A stretch of 50,479 nt of DNA from Desulfuromonadales bacterium. Its GTDB lineage: Bacteria; Desulfobacterota; Desulfuromonadia; Desulfuromonadales; JAHYIW01. Below the pieces are notes generated by a model that ran no database searches, was not told the DNA's origin, and worked only from the letters and a program-made list of their open reading frames with translations. Positions 17,965 through 26,101 of the stretch are shown piece after piece. The position numbers were made by a program, and so were the translations under genes. Location: positions 1 to 50,479 of the forward strand of contig JARGFI010000019.1 in the NCBI GenBank assembly GCA_029210745.1, given 5' to 3'. How positions within the stretch are numbered: position 1 is the first letter of the stretch; each line of letters begins with the position of its first letter.

Positions 17965-19188
17965 ATGATTCTGACCCTGGCCTGGCGCAACATCGGTCGT
18001 AACCGTCGCCGCACCTTTCTGACCGTTTCCGCGATGGTGGTTTCGTCCAGCCTGCTGATTCTTTCGCTGAGCCTTTTCAGCGGGATGTTCAGTGATATGC
18101 TCGCCTCCGCCACCGAGCAGTACTACGGCCATGTCGTGGTGACTGCCGACGGTTACCAGCAGGAGCGTGAAATGTTTATCAATTTTGCGCCGGAGGACGA
18201 TTTCTTGAACACCCTTGATCAAGCGCCGCAAACCCTTGGTGTTTCCCCCCGGCTTCGTGCTTTCGGCCTTTTTTCTCATGCCGATAACAGCTACCCCGCC
18301 GAATTACTCGGAGTCGATCCGCAGCGCGAAGAGCAGGTCACAACACTAGGCAGGATGCTCAGTGGCGGACACTATCTGCTGCCTGGCGAATTTGCCGGTG
18401 TAGTGCTGGGTGCGGTCCTGGCCGACAAACTGGGGGTGAACCCGGGGGATGAACTGGTCTTCGTTACCCAGGCGGCTGACGGTTCGATCGGCAATGCATT
18501 GCTCACCGTCAGCGGTGTCTTCAGAACCGGTGCGACAGGGCAGGACAACACGCTGGCGCTGGTATCGCTGCCGTGGCTGCAAAAGGTTATGGCGTTGCCG
18601 GGACGGGTGCATGAGATCGCTATCACCGTCACTGCTCCGCTGGAGGCTCCGCTGTTGGCACGGGAAATGGCCGCGCAGCTGCCGCCAGGGTTGGAGGTAC
18701 ACGAATGGAGTACATTGTTGCCTGAGATGCGCGAGGTGCTTGCCTCCTACGCTGTCAGTCGTCTGATTATGGCGCTGATCTTGTACAGTGCCGCCGGGCT
18801 CGGGGTACTCAATACCTTCTTTATGGCGGTCATGGAACGAACGCGGGAATTCGGCATTCTGATGGCAATGGGGCTGCGACCGATGCAGGTGCGCCTGCTG
18901 GTGATGACTGAAACGCTGGCGATGGGGTTGCTGTCGTTGCTGATCGGCCTGATCACCGGGGGGCTGCTGACCTTGTATATGTCGCGGGTGGGGATTGATC
19001 TGTCCGGTTATCTGACCCCGATCACTTATGCCGGTGGGACGATTCTGCCACGCCTGCGGGCTGAGTTTGCGTTCGACAATTTCTGGATACCGTCGCTGTG
19101 CCTGCTCCTTATTTGCTTGCTGGCGGGGTTGCTCCCTGCAAATCGTGCTGCGCGGCTCGAACCGGTGCGCGCCATCCGGGAGGAATGA
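17965..19188 (+). CDS. ABC transporter permease, FtsX/MacB (LolC/E-like)
   Basis: A 407-residue inner-membrane permease. It begins MILTLAWRNIGRNRRRTFLT, the N-terminal elbow helix plus TM1 typical of MacB/LolC/E proteins. A large periplasmic MacB_PCD-type domain (about residues 45-250) follows, then three C-terminal TM helices with NTFFMAVMERTREFGILMAMG, the FtsX core motif that couples to the ATPase. The last residues, ANRAARLEPVRAIREE, are the usual FtsX ending. It is similar to the next gene in layout, so the pair probably forms a heterodimer served by the ATPase at 20456. Confidence 0.9.
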   Translation: MILTLAWRNIGRNRRRTFLTVSAMVVSSSLLILSLSLFSGMFSDMLASATEQYYGHVVVTADGYQQEREMFINFAPEDDFLNTLDQAPQTLGVSPRLRAFGLFSHADNSYPAELLGVDPQREEQVTTLGRMLSGGHYLLPGEFAGVVLGAVLADKLGVNPGDELVFVTQAADGSIGNALLTVSGVFRTGATGQDNTLALVSLPWLQKVMALPGRVHEIAITVTAPLEAPLLAREMAAQLPPGLEVHEWSTLLPEMREVLASYAVSRLIMALILYSAAGLGVLNTFFMAVMERTREFGILMAMGLRPMQVRLLVMTETLAMGLLSLLIGLITGGLLTLYMSRVGIDLSGYLTPITYAGGTILPRLRAEFAFDNFWIPSLCLLLICLLAGLLPANRAARLEPVRAIREE

Positions 19189-19190
19189 CC

Positions 19191-20423
19191 GTGAAACTGT
19201 TTCGGCTTGCCTGGCGCAATGTGTGGCGTAATCGGCGCCGCTCGCTGATCACATTGGCGGCGATGAGCCTGAGTGTCATGCTCGTCCAGGGTTCGCATAA
19301 TCTGTCGGTGGGGGTCTATGCGCAGATGATCGACAATGGTGTCCGTGCCGGTTCCGGTCACCTGAGTGTCTATGTCGGTGATTATGCGCGCAGTCGTGAT
19401 GAAAAACTGACCTTTCACCGCGCAGATTTACAGACGCGGATTGCGGCACTCCCCGGCGTCGCGCAGGTTGCTCCGCGTCTCTATCTCCCCGGCATGGCAC
19501 AATCAAGCCGTGAAAGTCGCGGTATCCTCCTCACCGGGGTCGATCCGGAAGTAGAACGAGTGGTCAATCCGTTTCTGAGAAAACTCGGGGCCGACGAGAT
19601 GTTACGTTCAATTGACGGGCGCGATGCGGTGATCGGCGAGAAACTGTTGCGCGAGTTGCAATTGAAGCCGGGGCAGAAGTTTGTGGTGACGGTGCAGGGG
19701 CGGGACGGGGAACTGGCCAGCGAACTCCTGCGTGTTCGTGGGGTGGTGCGCACCGGGATGCGCGATATCGACGGGTCGCTGGTGTTGGTCGGTCGCGAGC
19801 GGGCGGCAAAGATCCTCGGCGTGCCCGATGCGATTCACGAGCTGGCCGTGATCCTCGTGCAGGCGCAGGATGACGTAACAGTCTATCCGCAGGTGGTTGC
19901 GTTATTAGGGCCTCACCCCGGATTGCGCGTGGTTCCCTGGGAGACGGCGATGGTCAATCTGGCCAATGCCATCAAGTTTGATTACGCCAGTCAACAAGTC
20001 ATCTTCATTATTATCCTGCTCATTGTGACGATCGGCATGGTGAATACCGTGTTGATGTCGGTGCTGGAACGGATGCGTGAATTCGGGGTGATGCGGGCAC
20101 TCGGTGCGACGTCTCGGGTACTGGTTACACTGGTGCTGACCGAAGCGCTGCTACTCGGTGTCGTTGCCGCGTTGTTTGGCACCCTGCTCGGTTCCGGGTT
20201 GACCTGGTATCTGGCAGAGGTCGGGATTGACCTGCGTGATTACATTGCGGCCGAAATTGAGTTCGGTGGAGTGGTTTTTGAACCGATCATTCGCGCGGAC
20301 TGGGATTGGGTGTGGATGGGTAAACTTGCGCTGTGGGTGATCCCGCTGTCGGTGTTTGCCGCGTTGTATCCGGCACTGAAAGCGGTGCGCATTGCGCCGG
20401 TGGAAGCGATGCGCCAGGTATGA
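19191..20423 (+). CDS. ABC transporter permease, FtsX/MacB (LolC/E-like), second subunit
   Basis: A second permease of 410 residues. I take GTG 19191 as the start because GGGAGGA lies six bases upstream, although the frame is open further back. It begins (M)KLFRLAWRNVWRNRRRSLIT and has a periplasmic domain with GHLSVYVGDYARSRDEK and VAPRLYLPGMAQSSRESRGI. Three C-terminal helices follow, with NTVLMSVLERMREFGVMRALG. It ends YPALKAVRIAPVEAMRQV. The N- and C-terminal motifs match the first permease closely, consistent with an old duplication. Two bases separate it from the preceding gene. Confidence 0.9.
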   Translation: MKLFRLAWRNVWRNRRRSLITLAAMSLSVMLVQGSHNLSVGVYAQMIDNGVRAGSGHLSVYVGDYARSRDEKLTFHRADLQTRIAALPGVAQVAPRLYLPGMAQSSRESRGILLTGVDPEVERVVNPFLRKLGADEMLRSIDGRDAVIGEKLLRELQLKPGQKFVVTVQGRDGELASELLRVRGVVRTGMRDIDGSLVLVGRERAAKILGVPDAIHELAVILVQAQDDVTVYPQVVALLGPHPGLRVVPWETAMVNLANAIKFDYASQQVIFIIILLIVTIGMVNTVLMSVLERMREFGVMRALGATSRVLVTLVLTEALLLGVVAALFGTLLGSGLTWYLAEVGIDLRDYIAAEIEFGGVVFEPIIRADWDWVWMGKLALWVIPLSVFAALYPALKAVRIAPVEAMRQV

Positions 20424-20455
20424 TCATCCCCCCCTCTTAGCGCAGGATTGAAACG

Positions 20456-21148
20456 ATGCCGTTGGTGCAACTGGTGAATATTAATAAAACATATCAGCTC
20501 GGGAATCAGCAGATTCACGCGGTACACGATTTTTCATTGAGCATTGATCGCGGCGATTTTATCGCGCTGGCGGGGCCATCAGGGAGCGGCAAAACAACGA
20601 TTCTTAATCTGATCGGTTGTCTCGACAAACCGAGTTCCGGTCGGATCGAGATCAACGGGGTCGATGTTGCTCAACGCTCCGCGCGGCAGCTTTCCGATTT
20701 TCGTTTGCGTGAACTGGGCTTTATCTTTCAATCGTACAACCTGATCCCGGTTCTGACCGCGTTGGAGAATGCCGAGTTCACACTGATGCTGCAAGGGGTG
20801 CCCAAGGCGGAGCGCCGGTCGCGGGTGACGGATTTATTTCGCCAACTTGGCATCGCCGGTCTGGAGGAGCGCCGCCCGAACGATCTTTCTGGCGGACAGC
20901 AACAACGGGTGGCCATCGCCCGGGCAATGGCGGCGAACCCGCAGGTGATTCTGGCCGATGAACCGACCGCCAATCTTGATTCACACACCGCGATTGAACT
21001 GCTCGATCTGATGCGGCGGCTCAACGCCGAGCAGGGGATTACCTTCATTTTCAGTTCGCACGATCAGCAGGTTATTTTCAGGGCGCGACGAGTGGTGCGG
21101 CTCAAGGATGGATCCCTGCAAAGTGACAGCCTGGAGTCCGCGGAGTGA
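20456..21148 (+). CDS. ABC transporter ATP-binding protein, LolD/MacB type
   Basis: A 230-residue ATPase with all motifs: Walker [10 protein letters not shown] (residues 41-49), Q-loop [15 protein letters not shown], signature [14 protein letters not shown], Walker [13 protein letters not shown] and the switch His in FSSHDQQV. The sequence is of the LolD/MacB/FtsE group that powers mechanotransmission rather than substrate passage through the membrane. It should bind the two FtsX-type permeases encoded just upstream. The stop overlaps the next start by four bases (GTGA). Confidence 0.93.
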   Translation: MPLVQLVNINKTYQLGNQQIHAVHDFSLSIDRGDFIALAGPSGSGKTTILNLIGCLDKPSSGRIEINGVDVAQRSARQLSDFRLRELGFIFQSYNLIPVLTALENAEFTLMLQGVPKAERRSRVTDLFRQLGIAGLEERRPNDLSGGQQQRVAIARAMAANPQVILADEPTANLDSHTAIELLDLMRRLNAEQGITFIFSSHDQQVIFRARRVVRLKDGSLQSDSLESAE

Positions 21149-22335
21149 AAACGGCTGCGTTGCTTTCACTGGCGGCGGTGGTCTTGTCGTGTGTGTCCGC
21201 CACGGCGTGGGACGGCGGCGGTTCATTCAAATCGCTCAATCTTTATCAGGATGCTTCGGTCGCCACCGGCCAGAGATCCAGCTATTTCTCAGCTAACCGT
21301 TTACGGTTGACTCTCGATCACCGTTTTGACGAACAGAGTGACCTTGAGTGCGCGGTCGAAAATCTGACGTTGTATCGTGACAATCCCGGCGGGACCGGAT
21401 CGCGGCCTGCGTGGGTCAACCGCCGCTTCGATCTCGAAACAGACTGGCGTCGCGACCGGCAGCTGTACAGCCTCGTCCAGATCGATCGCCTGAACCTGCG
21501 GCTGACCGTCGGGCGGACAGATTTGACCGTGGGGCGACAGGCGATCGGTTTCGGGCGTATGGCGTTGTTCTCGCCGTTGGATAATATTGCCCCGTTTCCC
21601 CCCGATGCCCTGGATAGCGGCGTGCGCCCCGGTGTTGATGCCCTGCGCTGGGCATATTTAACTCCTTTCGGCGGCGAATTTCAGTTCATCACGGTGGCCG
21701 GTGATCGTCGCGAGCACAACAGTTTTATCGGGACGCTGGTGACCAGCATGGCTACTGTTGATCTGCTTGTCATCGGCGGTCGTCTGCGCGACCGCAACAC
21801 CTTCGGCTTCGGTCTCGCCGGCAATCTTGGCGGTCTTGGTCTGAAAGGCGAGGTTGTTCATTATGAGGGGGCCCGGGTTGGCCTGATCGATGGCGACCCG
21901 CGTCAACGGTTCGCACTCGGGGCATTGGAAGTTTGGTTTGGCTCCGGTGATCTGACCGTGCTGGCTGAGTATTTTTATCATGGAGCCGGTGGCTCCAGGG
22001 CGGAAGATTACCCGCGCGTTGCACGAAGTGCCGTTGTTGCCGAGGGGATGACCTCTTTGTTGGGGCGACACTATCTGCTGGTGTCGCCCGGTTATCAATT
22101 GCATCCGCTGCTTACTGGTCAAATGTTGTTGATCTGGAATCTTCTGGACAGCTCAGCGGTGCTGCGACCGATGTTTGACTGGTCCCTTGCGGAGAATCTG
22201 TCTCTCCAGCTGTTCTGGACGTTTACTTCTGGCAAGAAGCCGAAACCGAGGACGATTCCCGGTGTCATGGCGCTGCGCAGCGAATTCGGTGGCGTGGGGG
22301 ATAGCGGTGGTCTGTTCCTTCAGTATTTTTTTTAG
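21145..22335 (+). CDS. Predicted outer-membrane beta-barrel protein
   Basis: A 396-residue secreted protein starting at a GTG that overlaps the ATPase stop. It has a signal peptide ([19 protein letters not shown], cleavage before TAWDGG). The rest alternates polar and hydrophobic residues in strand-like stretches such as RLTVGRTDLTVGRQAIGFGR and GFGLAGNLGGLGLKGEVVHY. The protein ends in Phe (GGLFLQYFF), the C-terminal signal read by the BAM complex. I do not recognise a named family; the barrel prediction rests on composition and ends. Being last in the Lol-like operon, it is the likely outer-membrane partner or the cargo. Confidence 0.75.
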   Translation: MKTAALLSLAAVVLSCVSATAWDGGGSFKSLNLYQDASVATGQRSSYFSANRLRLTLDHRFDEQSDLECAVENLTLYRDNPGGTGSRPAWVNRRFDLETDWRRDRQLYSLVQIDRLNLRLTVGRTDLTVGRQAIGFGRMALFSPLDNIAPFPPDALDSGVRPGVDALRWAYLTPFGGEFQFITVAGDRREHNSFIGTLVTSMATVDLLVIGGRLRDRNTFGFGLAGNLGGLGLKGEVVHYEGARVGLIDGDPRQRFALGALEVWFGSGDLTVLAEYFYHGAGGSRAEDYPRVARSAVVAEGMTSLLGRHYLLVSPGYQLHPLLTGQMLLIWNLLDSSAVLRPMFDWSLAENLSLQLFWTFTSGKKPKPRTIPGVMALRSEFGGVGDSGGLFLQYFF

Positions 22336-22415
22336 CCCAGCGTCGCCTGCCCGCTTTTGCAGCATCCGGGCGATTTTATTTGCATCACATGCAGTGCTAC
22401 GGTATAGACTGTCGC

Positions 22416-23465
22416 ATGGCTGCTGATGTGAAAACTGTTCGGGAAGAAATTGAGGCGCGTGAACAACTGAATTTGGCCCACGGAGCATGTTTGAGTTCCT
22501 CCGCCCGCCGCGATTTCCCTGAAGTTCCGTGCACCGTGCGGACCGCTTTTCAGCATGATCGCGACCGGATTTTACACTGCAAGGCTTTTCGTCGGCTTAA
22601 ATACAAAACCCAGGTTTTCCTTTCCCCCGAAGGGGATCATTATCGGACGCGTCTGACGCATACGCTGGAGGTGGCCCAGATTGCCCGCACCGTTGCACGT
22701 GCGCTGGCGCTCAATGAGGATCTGACCGAGGCCATCGCCCTCGGGCATGATCTCGGCCATACCCCCTTTGGACATGCCGGGGAACGGGTGCTGAATGAAA
22801 TGGTGCCAGTCGGCTTTCGCCATGCGCAGCAAAGTGTGCGCGTCGTCGAGATGCTTGAAAAGGATGGTGCGGGGCTCAACCTGACCGCCGCAGTGCGTGA
22901 TGGAATTGCCCGGCATTCGAAAGGCAAAGGACCACTTCTGGCGCGCAGTGAAGAGTTTTGCGCCGCCACTCTGGAGGGGCGGATCGTGCGTCTGGCCGAT
23001 GTTGTCGCTTATGTCAATCATGACCTGGATGACGCACTGCGGGCAGGGTTGATAACCCTTGCCGATATTCCTCCCGGAATCATTAAACTTCTTGGTCCCC
23101 GTCATTCCTGCCGTATTGATGCGATGGTTCGGGACATGATTAGTGCCTCCCGCGTGGCAGAAGATGATATTTGTTTGTCTGCGCCGATGGCCGAGACAAT
23201 TTCGGCTTTGCGGAGTTGGCTCTTTGATCACGTTTACCAGGCAGCAAGTGTCGACGCCGATTTCGAAAAGGCCTCGCGGGTGTTGCGCGAGCTCTTTTGT
23301 TACTTTGTCAGCAATGAGTCAGCGTTGATGGAGCATGGCGGAGTGCATCGCGCGAACGATTCGCTCGAAACGTCGGTGGCTGACGTTATTGCCGGGATGA
23401 CCGATCGTTATGCGATGAACCTTTATCAAAAGCTCTTTTTTCCGCAACCGTGGAAGGTTCTTTGA
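22416..23465 (+). CDS. dgt: Deoxyguanosinetriphosphate triphosphohydrolase-like HD protein
   Basis: Proteins of this family hydrolyse dNTPs to deoxynucleoside and triphosphate, helping to balance nucleotide pools. From ATG 22416 the product is 349 residues. It has the dGTPase signature DRDRILHCKAFRRLKYKTQVF, then RLTHTLEVAQIARTVARAL, and the HD metal site GHDLGHTPFGHAGE, with a further Asp in RLADVVAYVNHDLDDA. The ATGs at 22389 and 22416 and a TTG at 22380 share the frame; none has a good binding site, and I prefer 22416 because homologues begin near VREEIEAREQ. The gene may be read from its own promoter, as 80 bases separate it from the barrel gene. Confidence 0.88.
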   Translation: MAADVKTVREEIEAREQLNLAHGACLSSSARRDFPEVPCTVRTAFQHDRDRILHCKAFRRLKYKTQVFLSPEGDHYRTRLTHTLEVAQIARTVARALALNEDLTEAIALGHDLGHTPFGHAGERVLNEMVPVGFRHAQQSVRVVEMLEKDGAGLNLTAAVRDGIARHSKGKGPLLARSEEFCAATLEGRIVRLADVVAYVNHDLDDALRAGLITLADIPPGIIKLLGPRHSCRIDAMVRDMISASRVAEDDICLSAPMAETISALRSWLFDHVYQAASVDADFEKASRVLRELFCYFVSNESALMEHGGVHRANDSLETSVADVIAGMTDRYAMNLYQKLFFPQPWKVL

Positions 23466-23575
23466 GACGCATAACCCCTTGAATTTACCGGAGTAAAGGT
23501 TGACACTCCAGGGGGGATATGATAGCGTGACAACTGCTGTGTGGAGATATCGAAACGGTGCGTCAGGCGGATTAA

Positions 23576-24019
23576 ATGAATAGATTGAGGATGAAGCTGG
23601 TTTTTCGTCTTGGTGCAGTTGGTTTCAGTGTCTCGATTGGAGAAATTGTTGAAATCCTTGAGTCGCATCCCGGCCGGCCAGGGGGTGAGAACATCGACAA
23701 GTGTCGTTTTTTGCTCGGAGAAACTGTTTGTCGCAGAGGAACCGTCCCGCTACACGACCTGCGGCGGAGGATGCAACTTTCGTCTGATCATGGCGTGAAT
23801 GATGCCACCATTCTGGTTCTCGGTGACGATAGCCGTTGTTTCGGCGTAATCGCTGACCACATCGACGGAATTTTCCCCGAAGCTGAGTTTGTCACGTTTT
23901 CGGTGCCGTTCCAGTTTGTTGATGGCGCGGTTCCGGTGTACGAGCGCATTGATCTCTGGTCTGATGAGCCGTTGGTCGCCCTTGATTTTCGAACCCTCGT
24001 CGCAAGCTGGGGAACCTGA
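23576..24019 (+). CDS. CheW-like domain protein
   Basis: A 147-residue single-domain protein with the CheW beta-barrel pattern: KLVFRLGAVGFSVSIGEIVEILE at the N-terminus, RGTVPLHDLRRRM in the middle (the usual site of the IPV.DL motif) and DDSRCFGVIADHIDGIFPEAEF near the end. CheW proteins link receptors to CheA. No CheA, receptor or methylation gene is present here; instead a second CheW-like gene and a receiver protein follow. The ATG follows AGGCGGATTAA. The last base overlaps the next start. The family assignment is by pattern and moderately secure. Confidence 0.75.
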   Translation: MNRLRMKLVFRLGAVGFSVSIGEIVEILESHPGRPGGENIDKCRFLLGETVCRRGTVPLHDLRRRMQLSSDHGVNDATILVLGDDSRCFGVIADHIDGIFPEAEFVTFSVPFQFVDGAVPVYERIDLWSDEPLVALDFRTLVASWGT

Positions 24020-24435
24020 TGAGGCAGGTGGCCTTGTTTCGTCTCGGCAGTGAGTTGTTTGCGGTGAACGGAAACGTCGTTGCACACATCGTTGTCACGC
24101 CGCAAATTTTTCAGCTGCCGTTGATGTGTCCGGAGATTTTCGGTATTTTTGTGCGTGACGAACAACCGGTGTATTTGTTCGATTTATTCAAAGTCTATAA
24201 CCTGTCCTTCGACCTGACTTTGGATATGGCTGAACACGTTCTGATCTGTCGGAGTGAAGCCGGTCAGGTCGGGTTGCCCGCTACTGTGCTCGAACGAATC
24301 GTCCCTGTCGAATCCGGAGTTCTGGAGAAGGCGGCCCAGGTTGATTTCAGTCAAATGCAATATGAGTTTATCTTTGATGACCAAAAATATCAGTTGGTGG
24401 ACGTTGACACTCTCGTGGCGGCGCTGCTGCGCTGA
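24019..24435 (+). CDS. CheW-like domain protein, second copy
   Basis: A 138-residue protein with a CheW-like pattern: RQVALFRLGSELFAVNGNVVAHI at the N-terminus, FVRDEQPVYLFDLFKVYNL in the middle, HVLICRSEAGQVGLPATVLERIVPVE, and a C-terminal helix. It differs strongly from the preceding CheW-like protein. Its start overlaps the upstream stop by one base, so the two are probably made in a fixed ratio. The receiver protein gene begins 36 bases further on. Such paired stand-alone CheW domains suggest a scaffold, not ordinary chemotaxis. Confidence 0.7.
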   Translation: MRQVALFRLGSELFAVNGNVVAHIVVTPQIFQLPLMCPEIFGIFVRDEQPVYLFDLFKVYNLSFDLTLDMAEHVLICRSEAGQVGLPATVLERIVPVESGVLEKAAQVDFSQMQYEFIFDDQKYQLVDVDTLVAALLR

Positions 24436-24471
24436 GATGACGGTGTTACACGCGACCGCAAGGAGGCTTTG

Positions 24472-25941
24472 ATGGGCAAGAAATTGTTGCTGGCCGATGA
24501 CAGCATTACAATCCAGAAGGTCGTCGGCATCACCTTTGCTCATGAAGATTATGTTCTGACGATTGTCGATAACGGTGACGACGCATTGCAGAAGGCGCAG
24601 GCTGATCGTCCCGATCTGATTCTGGCGGATGTTTACATGCCGGGAAAGAACGGCTATGAGCTCTGTAGCGCGATCAAGCAGGATCCTTCCCTGGCCGGGA
24701 TTCCCGTGTTGCTGCTGGCCGGAACGTTTGAGCCGTTTGATGAAGGCAAGGCCAAAGCTTGCGGTGCCGATGCCTGGATACCGAAGCCATTTGAATCCCA
24801 GGCATTGATCGACCAGGTTGAAGCATTATTGTCCGCGGCTCCCGCTGCCCCGGCTCCCGCTGCCCCGGCTCCCGCTGCCCCGGCTCCCGCTGCCCCGGCT
24901 CCCGCTGCCCCGGCTCCTGCTGCCCCGGCTCCTGCTGCCCCGGCTCCTGCTGCCCCGGCTCCTGCTGCTGAAGAAGATGATCTGTGGGGGGATATGGCTG
25001 CCGCTGAACCAATCGTACCCGAGCCTCCGGTCGAAGGTGCTTGGGGTGAAGCTGCGGTGCAGGAGGAGCCTCCCGCTGACGATCTCTGGGGCGACGTGTC
25101 TTTTGATAACGAAGCAGGTGAGGATGAAGCCATTGCTGATGACTGGGGCGATTTTGCCCTTGATTCCGGTGCCGAGGAGAGTGCTCCGGTTGAACCGGTC
25201 GCGGTGGCTCCGGCTCCCGTGACAGCAGCGCTGGATGACTTCGGCAGCGAAGCTGAAGAAGAAGTTATGGCTCTGGACGAAAGCGATATTCTTGAAATAG
25301 AAGAACTCGACGAACTTGAGGATGTTGCTGTCGCTGAGTCAACCTCGGCCGCTGCGCACGATCCCTGGGGTGATTTCAGTGTTGATGAGACGTCGATCGA
25401 AACAGAACCTCTGCCCACTGTGCCTGAAGGAGAGGCTGAATTCAGCTTTGCTGATGCAGCTGCCGATGAACCGGCTGACACCACTGTCGTCGCGGACGAT
25501 TGGGGAATGGTGGTCGATGATGAACCGGTCAGTGATTTTGGCGGGGTTGCCGACCCTGCCGCTGAAGCGGTCGCGGCTGAGGGCACCGAGGTCGATGTCT
25601 GGGGTAATTTTGATCTTGGCACGGCCGCAGATGAAGAAGAGGTCTATGCAGCGACACCCGAAGGCGAGCAAGTTTTCAGCTTCGATAGCGATGAAACCAT
25701 AACCGAACCGATTGCCCCGCCGTCAGCACCGGCCAAAGTTGCGACAACCGCAGCTGAAGAACAGATTGCCGCAATTGGCGAGGAGCAGCTGGAAGTACTG
25801 ATCGAGAAGGTTGCGGGGCGGGTGATCGAGCAGCTGGCCGGAACAATCCTCGAAAAAATCGCCTGGGAGGTGGTTCCTGACCTGGCCGAAAGTTTGATCA
25901 AGGACGAAATTCGTAAACTGCGTGAGGCGGCGGAATCCTGA
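24472..25941 (+). CDS. Receiver-domain protein with Pro/Ala linker and helical tail
   Basis: A 489-residue modular protein. Residues 1-121 are a receiver domain: acidic pair Asp9/Asp10, phospho-acceptor Asp53 (LILADVYMPG) and the conserved Lys in WIPKPFE. The usual Ser/Thr before the GTFEP segment looks replaced by Ala (LLLAG). Residues 124-163 are eight PAAPA repeats. About residues 165-425 are acidic and low-complexity, with seven WG motifs (LWGDM, AWGEA, LWGDV, DWGDF, PWGDF, DWGMV, VWGNF). The last 60 residues form amphipathic helices with EKIAWEVVPDLAESLIKDEI. The tail resembles C-termini of other deltaproteobacterial receiver proteins and, loosely, PopZ. ATG 24472 is chosen because AGGAGG lies five bases upstream. 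Confidence 0.85.
   Translation: MGKKLLLADDSITIQKVVGITFAHEDYVLTIVDNGDDALQKAQADRPDLILADVYMPGKNGYELCSAIKQDPSLAGIPVLLLAGTFEPFDEGKAKACGADAWIPKPFESQALIDQVEALLSAAPAAPAPAAPAPAAPAPAAPAPAAPAPAAPAPAAPAPAAPAPAAEEDDLWGDMAAAEPIVPEPPVEGAWGEAAVQEEPPADDLWGDVSFDNEAGEDEAIADDWGDFALDSGAEESAPVEPVAVAPAPVTAALDDFGSEAEEEVMALDESDILEIEELDELEDVAVAESTSAAAHDPWGDFSVDETSIETEPLPTVPEGEAEFSFADAAADEPADTTVVADDWGMVVDDEPVSDFGGVADPAAEAVAAEGTEVDVWGNFDLGTAADEEEVYAATPEGEQVFSFDSDETITEPIAPPSAPAKVATTAAEEQIAAIGEEQLEVLIEKVAGRVIEQLAGTILEKIAWEVVPDLAESLIKDEIRKLREAAES
24841..24969 (+). repeat. 15-bp coding minisatellite, eight copies
   Basis: Eight head-to-tail copies of CCCGCTGCCCCGGCT occupy 24841-24960, with a partial ninth (CCTGCTGCT). Copies 1-5 begin CCC and copies 6-8 begin CCT, with no other difference. 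Because the unit is five codons, copy changes keep the frame and only lengthen or shorten the PAAPA linker. Confidence 0.97.
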
Positions 25942-25980
25942 CTTCATCACTGCGCGTCAGGCTGTGTTGTATATTGACGA

Positions 25981-26018
25981 GGGAAAAGGGGATTGTTACA
26001 ATCCCCTTTTCCCTTTTT
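25981..26018 (+). terminator. Strong intrinsic terminator with a 15-bp perfect stem
   Basis: GGGAAAAGGGGATTG (25981-25995) pairs perfectly with CAATCCCCTTTTCCC (25999-26013) across a three-base TTA loop, and five T follow. It lies 40 bases after the receiver protein stop and 84 bases before valS, so it closes the CheW-like operon and separates it from valS. Confidence 0.95.
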
Positions 26019-26101
26019 GCACGTTCTTTGCGAGCGGGTCACGCCGTTTTTCAGCGCTGCACAAGAGTGATTTAACCATAATTTAAAAGGATCTTTTTGT
26101 C

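Noticed and set aside
23500-23523. Sigma70 promoter TTGACA / TATGAT before the CheW-like genes
   Set aside because: The two hexamers are only 12 bases apart, far from the 16-18 needed, and no other partner element was found.
24654-25622. Long antisense open frame opposite the receiver protein
   Set aside because: It mirrors the Pro/Ala minisatellite and acidic codons, giving a Ser/Ala/Gly low-complexity product, and has no binding site or neighbours of its own.
26019-26101. T-box leader in front of valS
   Set aside because: Only 83 bases lie between the upstream terminator and the ATG, and no T-box sequence or antiterminator could be recognised.
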